Source: Clostridia bacterium (lineage in GTDB: Bacteria > Bacillota > Clostridia > Oscillospirales > Acutalibacteraceae). Taken from it: a stretch of 45,562 nt of DNA. Within the stretch, counting starts at the first letter, position 1. Every line of letters starts with the position of its first letter. Positions 24,740 through 32,464 of the stretch are shown piece after piece. Position numbers and translations under genes: made by a program. A model generated the notes under the pieces. It was given only the letters and a program-made list of their open reading frames with translations, ran no database searches and was not told the origin of the DNA. Location: contig JAFWYB010000050.1 of NCBI GenBank assembly GCA_017517865.1, positions 1-45,562 of the forward strand, given 5' to 3'.

Positions 24740-25250
24740 CGCGACACCGTGGGATGAAACCGAAAGGTTATCCCCGCGAGAATTTGTGCTTGCCTTTACC
24801 GAAAAGAGATGTGTTGCCGAATAATACATCTTGCAATTAAATTTGCAGAAGGTAAAAAGGCATTCTCTTACTTAAATCGCTACGGGAGCGGTTTCCGAAT
24901 GTCGGAATACACGGCTCCTGAGGTGCAAACGAGTTTATCAGACAAGTTTAACAGCGTTACGGAGAAGTAGAAGCGAGCGGGCGATTTTATTTAAGCTGAG
25001 CTGTGAAATACCCGAGTCTCGGTAAAGCTGTCACGGAGAAATATGAGCCCATAAGTTTGATTAAAGCTTTATGAAAAGTACAGCCTTTCAGTTTGCTTAA
25101 ACAGATATTGAAATCCTCAGCGAATTTCTTTCGGACTCCTTTCACCATAGAGCGTTTTGCATGCTTTGTCGCTCAGGACAAAGTATGAGCCATAGCGGCT
25201 CAAGCAGATGATGAGTTGTTTCTTTGCACAACATAAAAATTAAAAAGAAG

Positions 25251-25283
25251 AAAACAGATGACGAAACCGTCACCTGTTTTTTT
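25251..25283 (+). terminator. terminator shared by the RNA candidate and the MATE gene
   Basis: AAAACAGATGACG / CGTCACCTGTTTT stem followed by TTT (seven T in all on the plus strand). On the minus strand it overlaps the MATE stop codon and is followed by TTTTCTTCTTTTT, so it probably works both ways. Confidence 0.85.
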
Positions 25284-26634
25284 CATTTTCAAGCCGTCTG
25301 AACATCTTCACCAACACAATGAGAGCGATAAAGGAAAGTACAATTTCCGAGGCGGTCTGTGCCCAGGCAAGACCGTAAAGAGGAAAGAAATAATTGAGTA
25401 TAAATATAGCAGGTATTTCAAAAACAATCTTTCTGAGCACTGCAAAAACAAGAGCTTTTTTACCCATTCCGCAGGCCTGGAAAACACCGACGGCAATAAA
25501 GTCCATACATATAAAGGGCAGGCAGATGCACATTCCCTGAAGGAACCTTTCCGAATAGGCGATAACCGAGGGAGTATCTATAAACAGAGCCGCGAGTTTT
25601 CCCGAAAAGATGAAATAAACCACCGAGGTCAGAGACATAAGAACCAGTACGATTTTTGTGGTATAAGTAAGAAAACCTTTCATTCTTTTATAATTCTTTG
25701 CCGAATAGTTATAGCCGATAAGGGGCATTATACCCTGCGAAATACCGAGAGCAACCTGAAGCGGTATCATATTGATTTTATATGAAATGCCCATAGCGGC
25801 AACGGGATCGGCGCCGTAGGCTGCGGCAAAATTATTGAGAATTGTCATACCCGTAACGTTGAGAAGGTTCTGTATCGAGGCAGGAATACCCACGGCACAG
25901 ATGCCGAGAATGACCTTTTTTCTTTTTGTAACCCTTTTCGGGTTAAGACAGACAAAGGTGCGCTTACGTCTGACAAGTGTGAGTGTGAGGAAATAGACCA
26001 TAGCGAAACAGTTTGAAACAAAGGTTGCAAGGCCCGCACCGGCTGCGCCCATATCAAGGCCCCATGGCATAATGAAAACCGGGTCAAGAATTATATTGAG
26101 AATACAGCCGCTCATTGTGCCGATGCTTGCATGAAGTGACGAGCCCTCAGAGCGCACCATATAAGCCATAACGACATTGAGTATTGACGGCACCGCACCG
26201 AAGGAAACAGTCCAGAGAAGATATTCCGAGGTTGCCTGCCTTGTTACGTCGTCTGCACCGAGCAGATTGAGTGCAGGCCCTTTAAGAACCGTAAAGCCCA
26301 CGGAAAAGGTAAGTGCCGCAATCAATGCGCAGTAAAAACCCGTTGCAGAGCTTCTTTTTGCGGTACCGTAATCCTTTTCCCCAAGAGCCCGACTCATCAT
26401 ACTCGAGGAGCCTACACCGAAAAGATTGTTGACTGCGTTAAATGCAAGCAGCACGGGGGCTGCAAGTGTTACCGCCGCATTCTGAACGGGATCGTTGAGA
26501 AAACCGACGAAAAATGTATCTGCAAGATTATATATAACCATAACCAACGAGCTTATGACCGTAGGCACAGACATTTTAAGCACAGCCTTGGGTATGGGGG
26601 TTCTTTCAAAAAGCTCAGCCTTTTCGTTTTTCAT
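25270..26634 (-). CDS. MATE-family multidrug/toxin exporter
   Basis: 454 residues with twelve hydrophobic segments in two homologous halves. Typical MATE segments: SLVMVIYNLADTFFVGFL near residue 35, SRALGEKDYGTAKRSS, the long half-linker RRKRTFVCLNPKRVTKRKK, and GISQGIMPLIGYNYSAKNYK. Such inner-membrane proteins export cationic compounds using a sodium or proton gradient. AAAGGAGG precedes the ATG by 10 nt. Monocistronic; substrate not predictable. Confidence 0.92.
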   Translation of the reverse strand: MKNEKAELFERTPIPKAVLKMSVPTVISSLVMVIYNLADTFFVGFLNDPVQNAAVTLAAPVLLAFNAVNNLFGVGSSSMMSRALGEKDYGTAKRSSATGFYCALIAALTFSVGFTVLKGPALNLLGADDVTRQATSEYLLWTVSFGAVPSILNVVMAYMVRSEGSSLHASIGTMSGCILNIILDPVFIMPWGLDMGAAGAGLATFVSNCFAMVYFLTLTLVRRKRTFVCLNPKRVTKRKKVILGICAVGIPASIQNLLNVTGMTILNNFAAAYGADPVAAMGISYKINMIPLQVALGISQGIMPLIGYNYSAKNYKRMKGFLTYTTKIVLVLMSLTSVVYFIFSGKLAALFIDTPSVIAYSERFLQGMCICLPFICMDFIAVGVFQACGMGKKALVFAVLRKIVFEIPAIFILNYFFPLYGLAWAQTASEIVLSFIALIVLVKMFRRLENEKNR

Positions 26635-26839
26635 TGTACTTAAGCCTCCTTTGACGTCTGTTTATTATATCACTTTTAAAGCATTTATTCCACCCCCTTT
26701 CGGGAAATGTTTCTTTCTCTTTTGTAATTCTTGTCAAATATATTGCTGAATTTTTATGAAAACCTACAAATCGTTAATCATTTATACACAAGAATAAAAA
26801 AATGTGATATTATGTTCTCATAAAAAGGAGGTTTTATTT

Positions 26840-29800
26840 ATGAAAAAGAACAAAAGGCTGACTTCGCTTCTCCTTGCGCTTGTTATGATTATTTCCTGCG
26901 CAAGCCTCCCGGCATATTCGGCACAGAAGACAGAAACCGCAACGCTTGACTTTGCAACCCTGACAGATATTCACTTCTTCCCCTCTTCGCTTACGGGCAA
27001 CAACTGTGAAGCCTGGCAGGAGTACTGTGCAACCAATTTCAAGCTTTTCAGGCAGTCGGAGTCTATGCTGCGCACGGCACTTGAAACTATGCTCATACGC
27101 AACCCCGACCTTAAGTATGTGCTTATTCCCGGTGACCTTACAAAGGACGGCGAATACGAGGGTCACGTTGCACTTGCTGAAATTCTTCGTCAGGCAGAGT
27201 CAGATTACGGTATAGAATTCATTGTTACAAACGGTAACCACGACCTGAGTAACTCTGATGCCTCCACCTTCAACGACGGCACGAAAAAACAGGCTCGCTC
27301 AGCCACTCCTGAGGAATTCCGCGAAATTTATGCAGAGCTGGGCTTTGACCTCGCCTTTGAAGAATACGCGGAAAAGGGTGATAAAATCCCGGGCCGTCTT
27401 TCCTATGCGGTTGATTTTGACGAAGGCTACCGACTTATTGTTATCGACTCAAACAAATATTTCTTTGACGGGGCACAGAAGCCTGTTACGGGCGGAGCAA
27501 TCTCTGAGGAGCTTATGCTTTGGGTAAAGGATCTTGCAGAAGACGCTTATGCCGAAGGCAAGGTACCTATGGTTATGCTTCATCACAGTATAGCTCCCCA
27601 TATGAAGATAGAGCCCTCTGTCACCTATGCCTTTATTCTTGACGATTATGTAAGCGCAGGCGAAGCTCTCGCCTCCTATGGCATACACTATGCCTTTACG
27701 GGTCATCTTCACACCGATGATATTTCCTCGCTGACAAACGACGACGGTGAGACAATATACGATTTTGAAACCGCATCGCTCACCTCCTTCCCCTGCACCT
27801 ACCGCGAAAACACAATTTCAACCTTCTCAGACGGAGAAAGCTCAATGAAATCTGTTTCCGTTGCCTTTGACGCTGCAAAGGAATATACCTTCGAGGGTAA
27901 AGCCTACGAGTGCAGCACCTATGCCTACACAGTCTTTTCAACCGCTTACGGCGGTCTGACAAGTGAAGACGGCTACGCCGATACAACAGATTTCCTTATG
28001 GGTATTGTAAGAAATGCACTTAACGGCATACTTACAGACATCAATGCAGCAGGCAGTATTTCCGCTTACCTTAAGACTCTTGACATCGACCTTGATGAAA
28101 TCATAAAGGGCTTCCTTGAGCCGCTTATAGGTGACGGTGTATCTGTTTTAGGCTACGATATTTTCACAGCTCAGAATATTATGTGGTTTATCGAGGATCT
28201 TTTAGGTCAGATTTACGATCTTTACGTTAAAAATCCCGAGGACCTTTACACTCTTCTTGAGGGACTTGTGAACGATATAGTTTCAATAAAGGTATCTGAC
28301 AAGCCCTGCACAAAATTCCTTGATGAATATCATTTCGGTGACGAAACCGCCCCCGGTACTCTCGGTGATGCGGTGCTCAGCGTTATGACCTATTGGTGTC
28401 TCGGTGACGAGGACCTCTCAGACGACGAATTTATGAAGGATGTTATCGCAGGCTTTGCAGGCGGAGAAACCACAAAGGTTGTTTTCAACACTCTCGTTGA
28501 CAAACTTCTTCACGGACTTATTGAAGATGAACTTCTTTCAAAGCTTGAAATAAGGCTTGACCGCCTTCTTAACGACGATATATTAGGCAAAATTGCAGGA
28601 ATGAATCTCAATACGGGGCTCAAGGTGCTTCTTAAAAACGATTTCTCATATATGCACCTTGTTGACATCGTTTTTGCTCTTGAGATACTCCCCTACAAGG
28701 ATCTTTACGATATTCTTGACAAGGAGCTTATAAGCAAATATCTCACAGACAGTCAGTTCGAGGGTACGGGTACATATATTGCTTATGTGCTTTCAGATTT
28801 CTCGACCGACACAAACCCTGTTGAAAAGGGTGACCTTAATGCAGAATACACATCCGAGCCTCTTGAGGTCGTTGCTACAAGAGAAAACTACCGTCTTCCC
28901 ACAAATATCAGTGTAACAATGGGTGAGGACAGTGAATCCGAGGCTTACATAAGCTGGTATTCAAAATCAACCGTCGGCGGAGATATTGAAATATACAAGG
29001 CTGACAGTGAGCCTGCATTCAAGGGCGAGGCAACCGAAAGCACCTCATTCACAATAAAAACTCAGACCGAAGCAGTTACACGCTCATATTTCGGAATTGA
29101 TATCGGTATTGCAGGCTTTATGCCCTATGCTTTTGAAGTGAACAGACACGTTGTTTCTCTCAGCGGTCTTGAGGCTGGTGCTACCTACTATTACCGTGTG
29201 GGCGATGCCGAAAAGGGCTGGTGGAGCGAAACGGGTAAAATCCGCACCGCAGACGGAAGCGACAGCGTAACCTTCATTCACGTTGCAGACCCCCAGTCAC
29301 AGACAGAGGGACAATATGAAAGAGCCTGGGCAGAGGTACTCTCAGAGGCCTTTGACGCCTTCCCCGAAACAGATTTTATTATCAACACAGGCGACCTTGT
29401 TGACCACGGTGACAATTTCACCCAGTGGCAGTATATGTTCAACACTGCAAGTGGTACACTCATGAACACCTATATGATGCCTGCATCAGGCAATCACGAA
29501 GACCACGGCACTGATGCTATCGTAAATCAATTTGTTCTTCCCGGTATGCCCGATCAGGATACTGCATCAGGTGCATATTATTCCTTTGATTATAATAACG
29601 CGCATATTGCAGTGCTCAACACCAACGATCTCGATGAAAACGAAGCCCTTTCAGCTTCTCAGCTTCAGTGGCTCAAGGCAGATATGAATTCAAGTGATGC
29701 AGACTGGAAGTTCGTGATGCTTCACAAGGCTCTTTACTCTCAGGGCTCACACTATAAGGATGACGACGTATGTGCCATGCGTGAGCAGCTTGGTTCACTT

Positions 29801-30334
29801 ATGCCTGAGCTTGACATTGACATAGTATTCCAGGGTCACGACCACGTATATATGAGAACAGGCTCTCTTATTGACAACGAGAAAGTCGCTTATGACAAGG
29901 TTTACCTCAACTACGACGGTAACGTTTACAGAACACAGGAAAATCCCGTGGGCACCTCATACGTAATTTCAGGCACCTGCGGAGTAAAGACCTACCTTCA
30001 GAACGACCCCTCGGTAACAGATGAATATTTCCCCAGAGGCGAGGCTGTTCTTGCAGTTGATGCACCTATGTTCTCTGCAGTACGTATTGAAGACGGTGTT
30101 CTTTACTTTGATGCCTTTACCGTAAGCGACGGCTCAGTAGAGAGCGTTGACCGCTTCGCAATCCGCAAGGATAAGACTCAGGGTGATGTTAACGAAACCT
30201 ACACAGAGCCCGAGAATGAAGACTCAGAGGGCGGCTTCAGTAATTTCTTTAAGTCGATTACAAAAATCAAGGAAACCTTCCTCAAAGTACTAAAGATAAT
30301 GAAAAACTTCCTTGCAATAATCTTTACAAAATAA
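26840..30334 (+). CDS. Secreted protein with two metallophosphatase domains
   Basis: 1164 residues from the ATG at 26840 (AAGGAGG 7 nt upstream). Signal peptide 1-27 (PAYSA). Domain 1, about 35-300: Asp43-x-His45, GDLTKDG (98-104), GNHD (132-135), HH (248-249), GHLH (288-291), a full calcineurin-like metal site. About 300-680 is helical and unassigned. About 690-805 is a fibronectin-like domain (VSLSGLEAGATYYYRVGDA). Domain 2, about 808-1060: VADPQ (816), GDLVDHG (about 853), GNHED (884), LHKAL, GHDH (about 998), of purple-acid-phosphatase style. The C-terminus is an amphipathic tail (FLKVLKIMKNFLAIIFTK). It probably releases phosphate from extracellular esters. A double-domain fusion is unusual. 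Confidence 0.88.
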   Translation: MKKNKRLTSLLLALVMIISCASLPAYSAQKTETATLDFATLTDIHFFPSSLTGNNCEAWQEYCATNFKLFRQSESMLRTALETMLIRNPDLKYVLIPGDLTKDGEYEGHVALAEILRQAESDYGIEFIVTNGNHDLSNSDASTFNDGTKKQARSATPEEFREIYAELGFDLAFEEYAEKGDKIPGRLSYAVDFDEGYRLIVIDSNKYFFDGAQKPVTGGAISEELMLWVKDLAEDAYAEGKVPMVMLHHSIAPHMKIEPSVTYAFILDDYVSAGEALASYGIHYAFTGHLHTDDISSLTNDDGETIYDFETASLTSFPCTYRENTISTFSDGESSMKSVSVAFDAAKEYTFEGKAYECSTYAYTVFSTAYGGLTSEDGYADTTDFLMGIVRNALNGILTDINAAGSISAYLKTLDIDLDEIIKGFLEPLIGDGVSVLGYDIFTAQNIMWFIEDLLGQIYDLYVKNPEDLYTLLEGLVNDIVSIKVSDKPCTKFLDEYHFGDETAPGTLGDAVLSVMTYWCLGDEDLSDDEFMKDVIAGFAGGETTKVVFNTLVDKLLHGLIEDELLSKLEIRLDRLLNDDILGKIAGMNLNTGLKVLLKNDFSYMHLVDIVFALEILPYKDLYDILDKELISKYLTDSQFEGTGTYIAYVLSDFSTDTNPVEKGDLNAEYTSEPLEVVATRENYRLPTNISVTMGEDSESEAYISWYSKSTVGGDIEIYKADSEPAFKGEATESTSFTIKTQTEAVTRSYFGIDIGIAGFMPYAFEVNRHVVSLSGLEAGATYYYRVGDAEKGWWSETGKIRTADGSDSVTFIHVADPQSQTEGQYERAWAEVLSEAFDAFPETDFIINTGDLVDHGDNFTQWQYMFNTASGTLMNTYMMPASGNHEDHGTDAIVNQFVLPGMPDQDTASGAYYSFDYNNAHIAVLNTNDLDENEALSASQLQWLKADMNSSDADWKFVMLHKALYSQGSHYKDDDVCAMREQLGSLMPELDIDIVFQGHDHVYMRTGSLIDNEKVAYDKVYLNYDGNVYRTQENPVGTSYVISGTCGVKTYLQNDPSVTDEYFPRGEAVLAVDAPMFSAVRIEDGVLYFDAFTVSDGSVESVDRFAIRKDKTQGDVNETYTEPENEDSEGGFSNFFKSITKIKETFLKVLKIMKNFLAIIFTK

Positions 30335-30340
30335 TTTCAG

Positions 30341-30374
30341 GCACCGCTTCTTTTTTGAAGCGGTGCATTTTTAT
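30341..30374 (+). terminator. terminator of the double metallophosphatase
   Basis: GCACCGCTTC / GAAGCGGTGC stem with a six-T loop, followed by ATTTTTAT. Confidence 0.85.
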
Positions 30375-30433
30375 CCCTAAACGTTACGGTCTTTTATCCC
30401 TTTATATTACAGCAGTTTTTTCTCTTTTCCCTC

Positions 30434-30463
30434 TTGAAAGAACTACTGATTATATAGTATAAT
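30434..30463 (+). promoter_or_regulatory. promoter of malQ
   Basis: TTGAAA, 18 nt, TATAAT. Transcription would start near 30470, after the first in-frame ATG (30467), so translation must begin at 30494. Confidence 0.75.
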
Positions 30464-30493
30464 ATTATGAAAATCACATTTGGAAGTGAAAAA

Positions 30494-31993
30494 ATGATAA
30501 ATTACAGAACATCGGGCGTGCTTATGCACATAACCTCTCTGCCCGGAAAATACGGAACCGGCGTTATGGGTGAGGAAGCTCTCAGCTTTGCAAAAAAGCT
30601 TTGTGATATGGGCTTTCATTTGTGGCAGGTTCTGCCTTTGAATCCCGTTGACGGCAGTGGCTCACCCTATTGCTCCTCAAGCGCCTTTGCGGGGAATATT
30701 GCCCTCATTGACCCTGAGCAGCTTTACAGCGACGGACTTATCACTGAAGCAGAGCTTAAAGAAAACGAATACGGCGGCTCTGTTTATGAAGCCGACCATC
30801 GCTTTGCTTTTGAAAAAAGGCTTGCCACCCTCAGAAAGGCCTATATAAAAATAAACGCTGACACACGAGCTCTCATTGACCTTTTCACCGAGCAGAACGA
30901 ATGGGTAAAGGATTACACTTATTATACTGCACTTAAAGCTCACTACGGTGAAAAGCCATGGTGGGAATGGGATGAAAAGCACGCAAGATACAATGAAGCA
31001 TTAAAAGATAAAGACAGCTTTAAAGCCGAAATTGATTTTTATATATTCACCCAGTATATTTTCTTCACTCAGTGGAGACGCCTAAAGGAAACCGCCAACA
31101 GTATGGGAATCCGCTTTATGGGTGATATGCCCATTTACGTCAGCCGTGACAGCGTTGACGTATGGAGCAACGCAGAGCTTTTTCAGATAAACGAAAAGAG
31201 TCTTGCTCCCACAAATGTTGCAGGCGTACCTCCCGACTATTTTTCCGAGGACGGTCAGCTCTGGGGTAATCCCCTTTATGATTGGGACAGAATGGAAAAG
31301 GACGGCTACAAATGGTGGATAAGCCGTATCGGAGCTTCACTCAAGCTTTATGATACTGTCAGAATCGACCATTTCAGAGCCTTTGCCTCCTATTGGGCAG
31401 TGCCTGCAGAAAGTGAAACGGCAAAGGTCGGCAAGTGGCTTGACGGCCCCGGTATGAAGCTTTTCGATAAGGTTAAGGATGCACTTGGGGATGCAGACAT
31501 CGTTGCAGAGGATCTCGGCACCTTCGGCGAGGACGTTGTAAAGCTCCTTGAGGAAACTCAGTTCCCCGGAATGAGAGTTATTCAGTTCGGCTTTGACCCG
31601 AACGGTGACAGCACTCACCTGCCCCACAACTACCCAAAAAACTCCGTTGCTTACGTAGGCACTCACGATAACAACACAATCCTCGGGTGGCTCTGGGACG
31701 CAGTACCCGCCGAAAGAGATTTTGCTCTGCGTTACTGCTGCTTCGGCGGAAACAACTGGGGCGACGGCGGACATTACAGCGGCTCCTGCCGTGCTGTTAT
31801 TGAAGCGGTATGGCGAAGCAGTGCAAACACGGCAATAGTTGCCGTTCAGGATATGTGCGGCTACGGCAAGGATGCGAGAATGAACATTCCCGGCACTTGC
31901 GAGAAAAACTGGTATTTCCGAATAGGCAAGGAAGGCCTTGACGGCATTGATGAAGCCTACTTCAAAGAGATCAACAGAATTTATCGCAGATAA
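30494..31993 (+). CDS. malQ: 4-alpha-glucanotransferase (amylomaltase, GH77)
   Basis: 499 residues. Start at ATG 30494: GGAAGTG lies just upstream and the promoter -10 rules out the earlier ATG. GH77 signatures: SGVLMHITSLPGKYGTGVMG at the N-terminus, PLNPVDGSGSPYCSSSAFAG, nucleophile block VRIDHFRAFASYW, acid/base block VAEDLGTFGEDV, and THDNNTILGW with the transition-state Asp. It transfers alpha-1,4-glucan segments between maltodextrins and releases glucose in glycogen or starch use. Cytoplasmic. The C-terminal part GTCEKNWYFRI is typical. Confidence 0.95.
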   Translation: MINYRTSGVLMHITSLPGKYGTGVMGEEALSFAKKLCDMGFHLWQVLPLNPVDGSGSPYCSSSAFAGNIALIDPEQLYSDGLITEAELKENEYGGSVYEADHRFAFEKRLATLRKAYIKINADTRALIDLFTEQNEWVKDYTYYTALKAHYGEKPWWEWDEKHARYNEALKDKDSFKAEIDFYIFTQYIFFTQWRRLKETANSMGIRFMGDMPIYVSRDSVDVWSNAELFQINEKSLAPTNVAGVPPDYFSEDGQLWGNPLYDWDRMEKDGYKWWISRIGASLKLYDTVRIDHFRAFASYWAVPAESETAKVGKWLDGPGMKLFDKVKDALGDADIVAEDLGTFGEDVVKLLEETQFPGMRVIQFGFDPNGDSTHLPHNYPKNSVAYVGTHDNNTILGWLWDAVPAERDFALRYCCFGGNNWGDGGHYSGSCRAVIEAVWRSSANTAIVAVQDMCGYGKDARMNIPGTCEKNWYFRIGKEGLDGIDEAYFKEINRIYRR

Positions 31994-32020
31994 ATTCGCG
32001 ATTCGCAATGCGCAATTCAG
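31994..32020 (+). repeat. heptanucleotide tract after malQ
   Basis: ATTCGCG, ATTCGCA, ATGCGCA, ATTCAG start directly after the malQ stop codon, in the same orientation relative to the gene as the tracts at the NifX-like and trpB stops. Confidence 0.7.
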
Positions 32021-32047
32021 ATAAAACTTTTACAGTCGGAGGATAAA

Positions 32048-32377
32048 ATGGAAAGTTACTATGTAATATTTTTTATTTTCTTAATTCTGTTTTTTATTCA
32101 CCGACAGGAAAAACAGCAGATAATAAAGAAAATAATATTTGACAAGAAAGGAAAGGGAACTGAAATGCTGACCTTAGCGGAAAAGTTTATAGGCAAACGG
32201 TGTTTATTTTATACATTCAACAATCAGATTTCGGGAACCGTTAAACAGATCGGTCAGAACGGTATTCTTATAGAAGAAAAGGGGGAAGAACAAATCATTA
32301 ACCCCGATTACATTGTAAGAATAAGAGAATATCCCAAAAATAAAAAAGGAAAAGACAAAAGCGTTATTGTTGATTAA
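32048..32377 (+). CDS. Small membrane-anchored protein, DUF6897-like
   Basis: 109 residues, RBS GGAGG. Residues 3-18 are a hydrophobic anchor, followed by a basic helix. The C-terminal half (LTLAEKFIGKRCLFYTFNNQ, GTVKQIGQNGILIEE, IVRIREYPKNKKGK) resembles small Sm-like beta-barrel proteins of Clostridia (I believe DUF6897). A second ATG at 32165 would give just that domain, so two products are possible. Function unknown; it follows malQ by 54 bp and may share its transcript. Confidence 0.7.
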   Translation: MESYYVIFFIFLILFFIHRQEKQQIIKKIIFDKKGKGTEMLTLAEKFIGKRCLFYTFNNQISGTVKQIGQNGILIEEKGEEQIINPDYIVRIREYPKNKKGKDKSVIVD

Positions 32378-32414
32378 AATACTCCTTCGGGTCCGGCTTT
32401 CGTAAATCGGAGAT

Positions 32415-32449
32415 AATTCCGAATTCCGAATTCCCGATTCCGAAATTCA
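32415..32449. repeat. heptanucleotide tract before aconitase
   Basis: AATTCCG, AATTCCG, AATTCCC, GATTCCG, AAATTCAG: five period-7 units ending 15 nt before the aconitase ATG, in the leader near the ribosome binding site (GAAAGGAA). Confidence 0.7.
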
Positions 32450-32464
32450 GAAAGGAATAAAATT

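Larger units (their letters stand above)
24636..25283 (+). ncRNA. candidate large structured noncoding RNA, about 650 nt
   Basis: About 800 bp between GH3 and the MATE gene carry no convincing reading frame. The arms 24638-24668 and 25207-25237 pair over 31 positions with one mismatch and several G-U pairs. The G-U pairs exist only in the plus-strand transcript. Inside are further stems: CGTGGGAT..AACC-GAAA-GGTT..ATCCC with a GNRA loop (near 24748-24778), GCCTTTACC/GGTAAAAAGGC, TTCCGA/TCGGAA, CTTTGTC/GACAAAG and TGAGCC/GGCTCA. A strong plus-strand terminator follows. Size and layout recall the ornate large RNAs (ROOL, GOLLD, OLE classes), but I cannot assign a class by eye. Confidence 0.65.

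Noticed and set aside
24617-24829. 70-codon minus-strand frame in the GH3-MATE gap
   Set aside because: No ribosome binding site, low-complexity composition, and it overlaps the long closing stem and the heptamer tract; the RNA reading explains the region better.
24636-25283. Region as RNase P RNA, tmRNA or group II intron
   Set aside because: No GAGGAAAGTCC core, no tmRNA ends or tag frame, and the hairpin near 24890-24925 only loosely resembles domain V.
31337-32008. 223-codon minus-strand frame opposite malQ
   Set aside because: Shadow frame created by the codon bias of malQ, a certain gene on the other strand.
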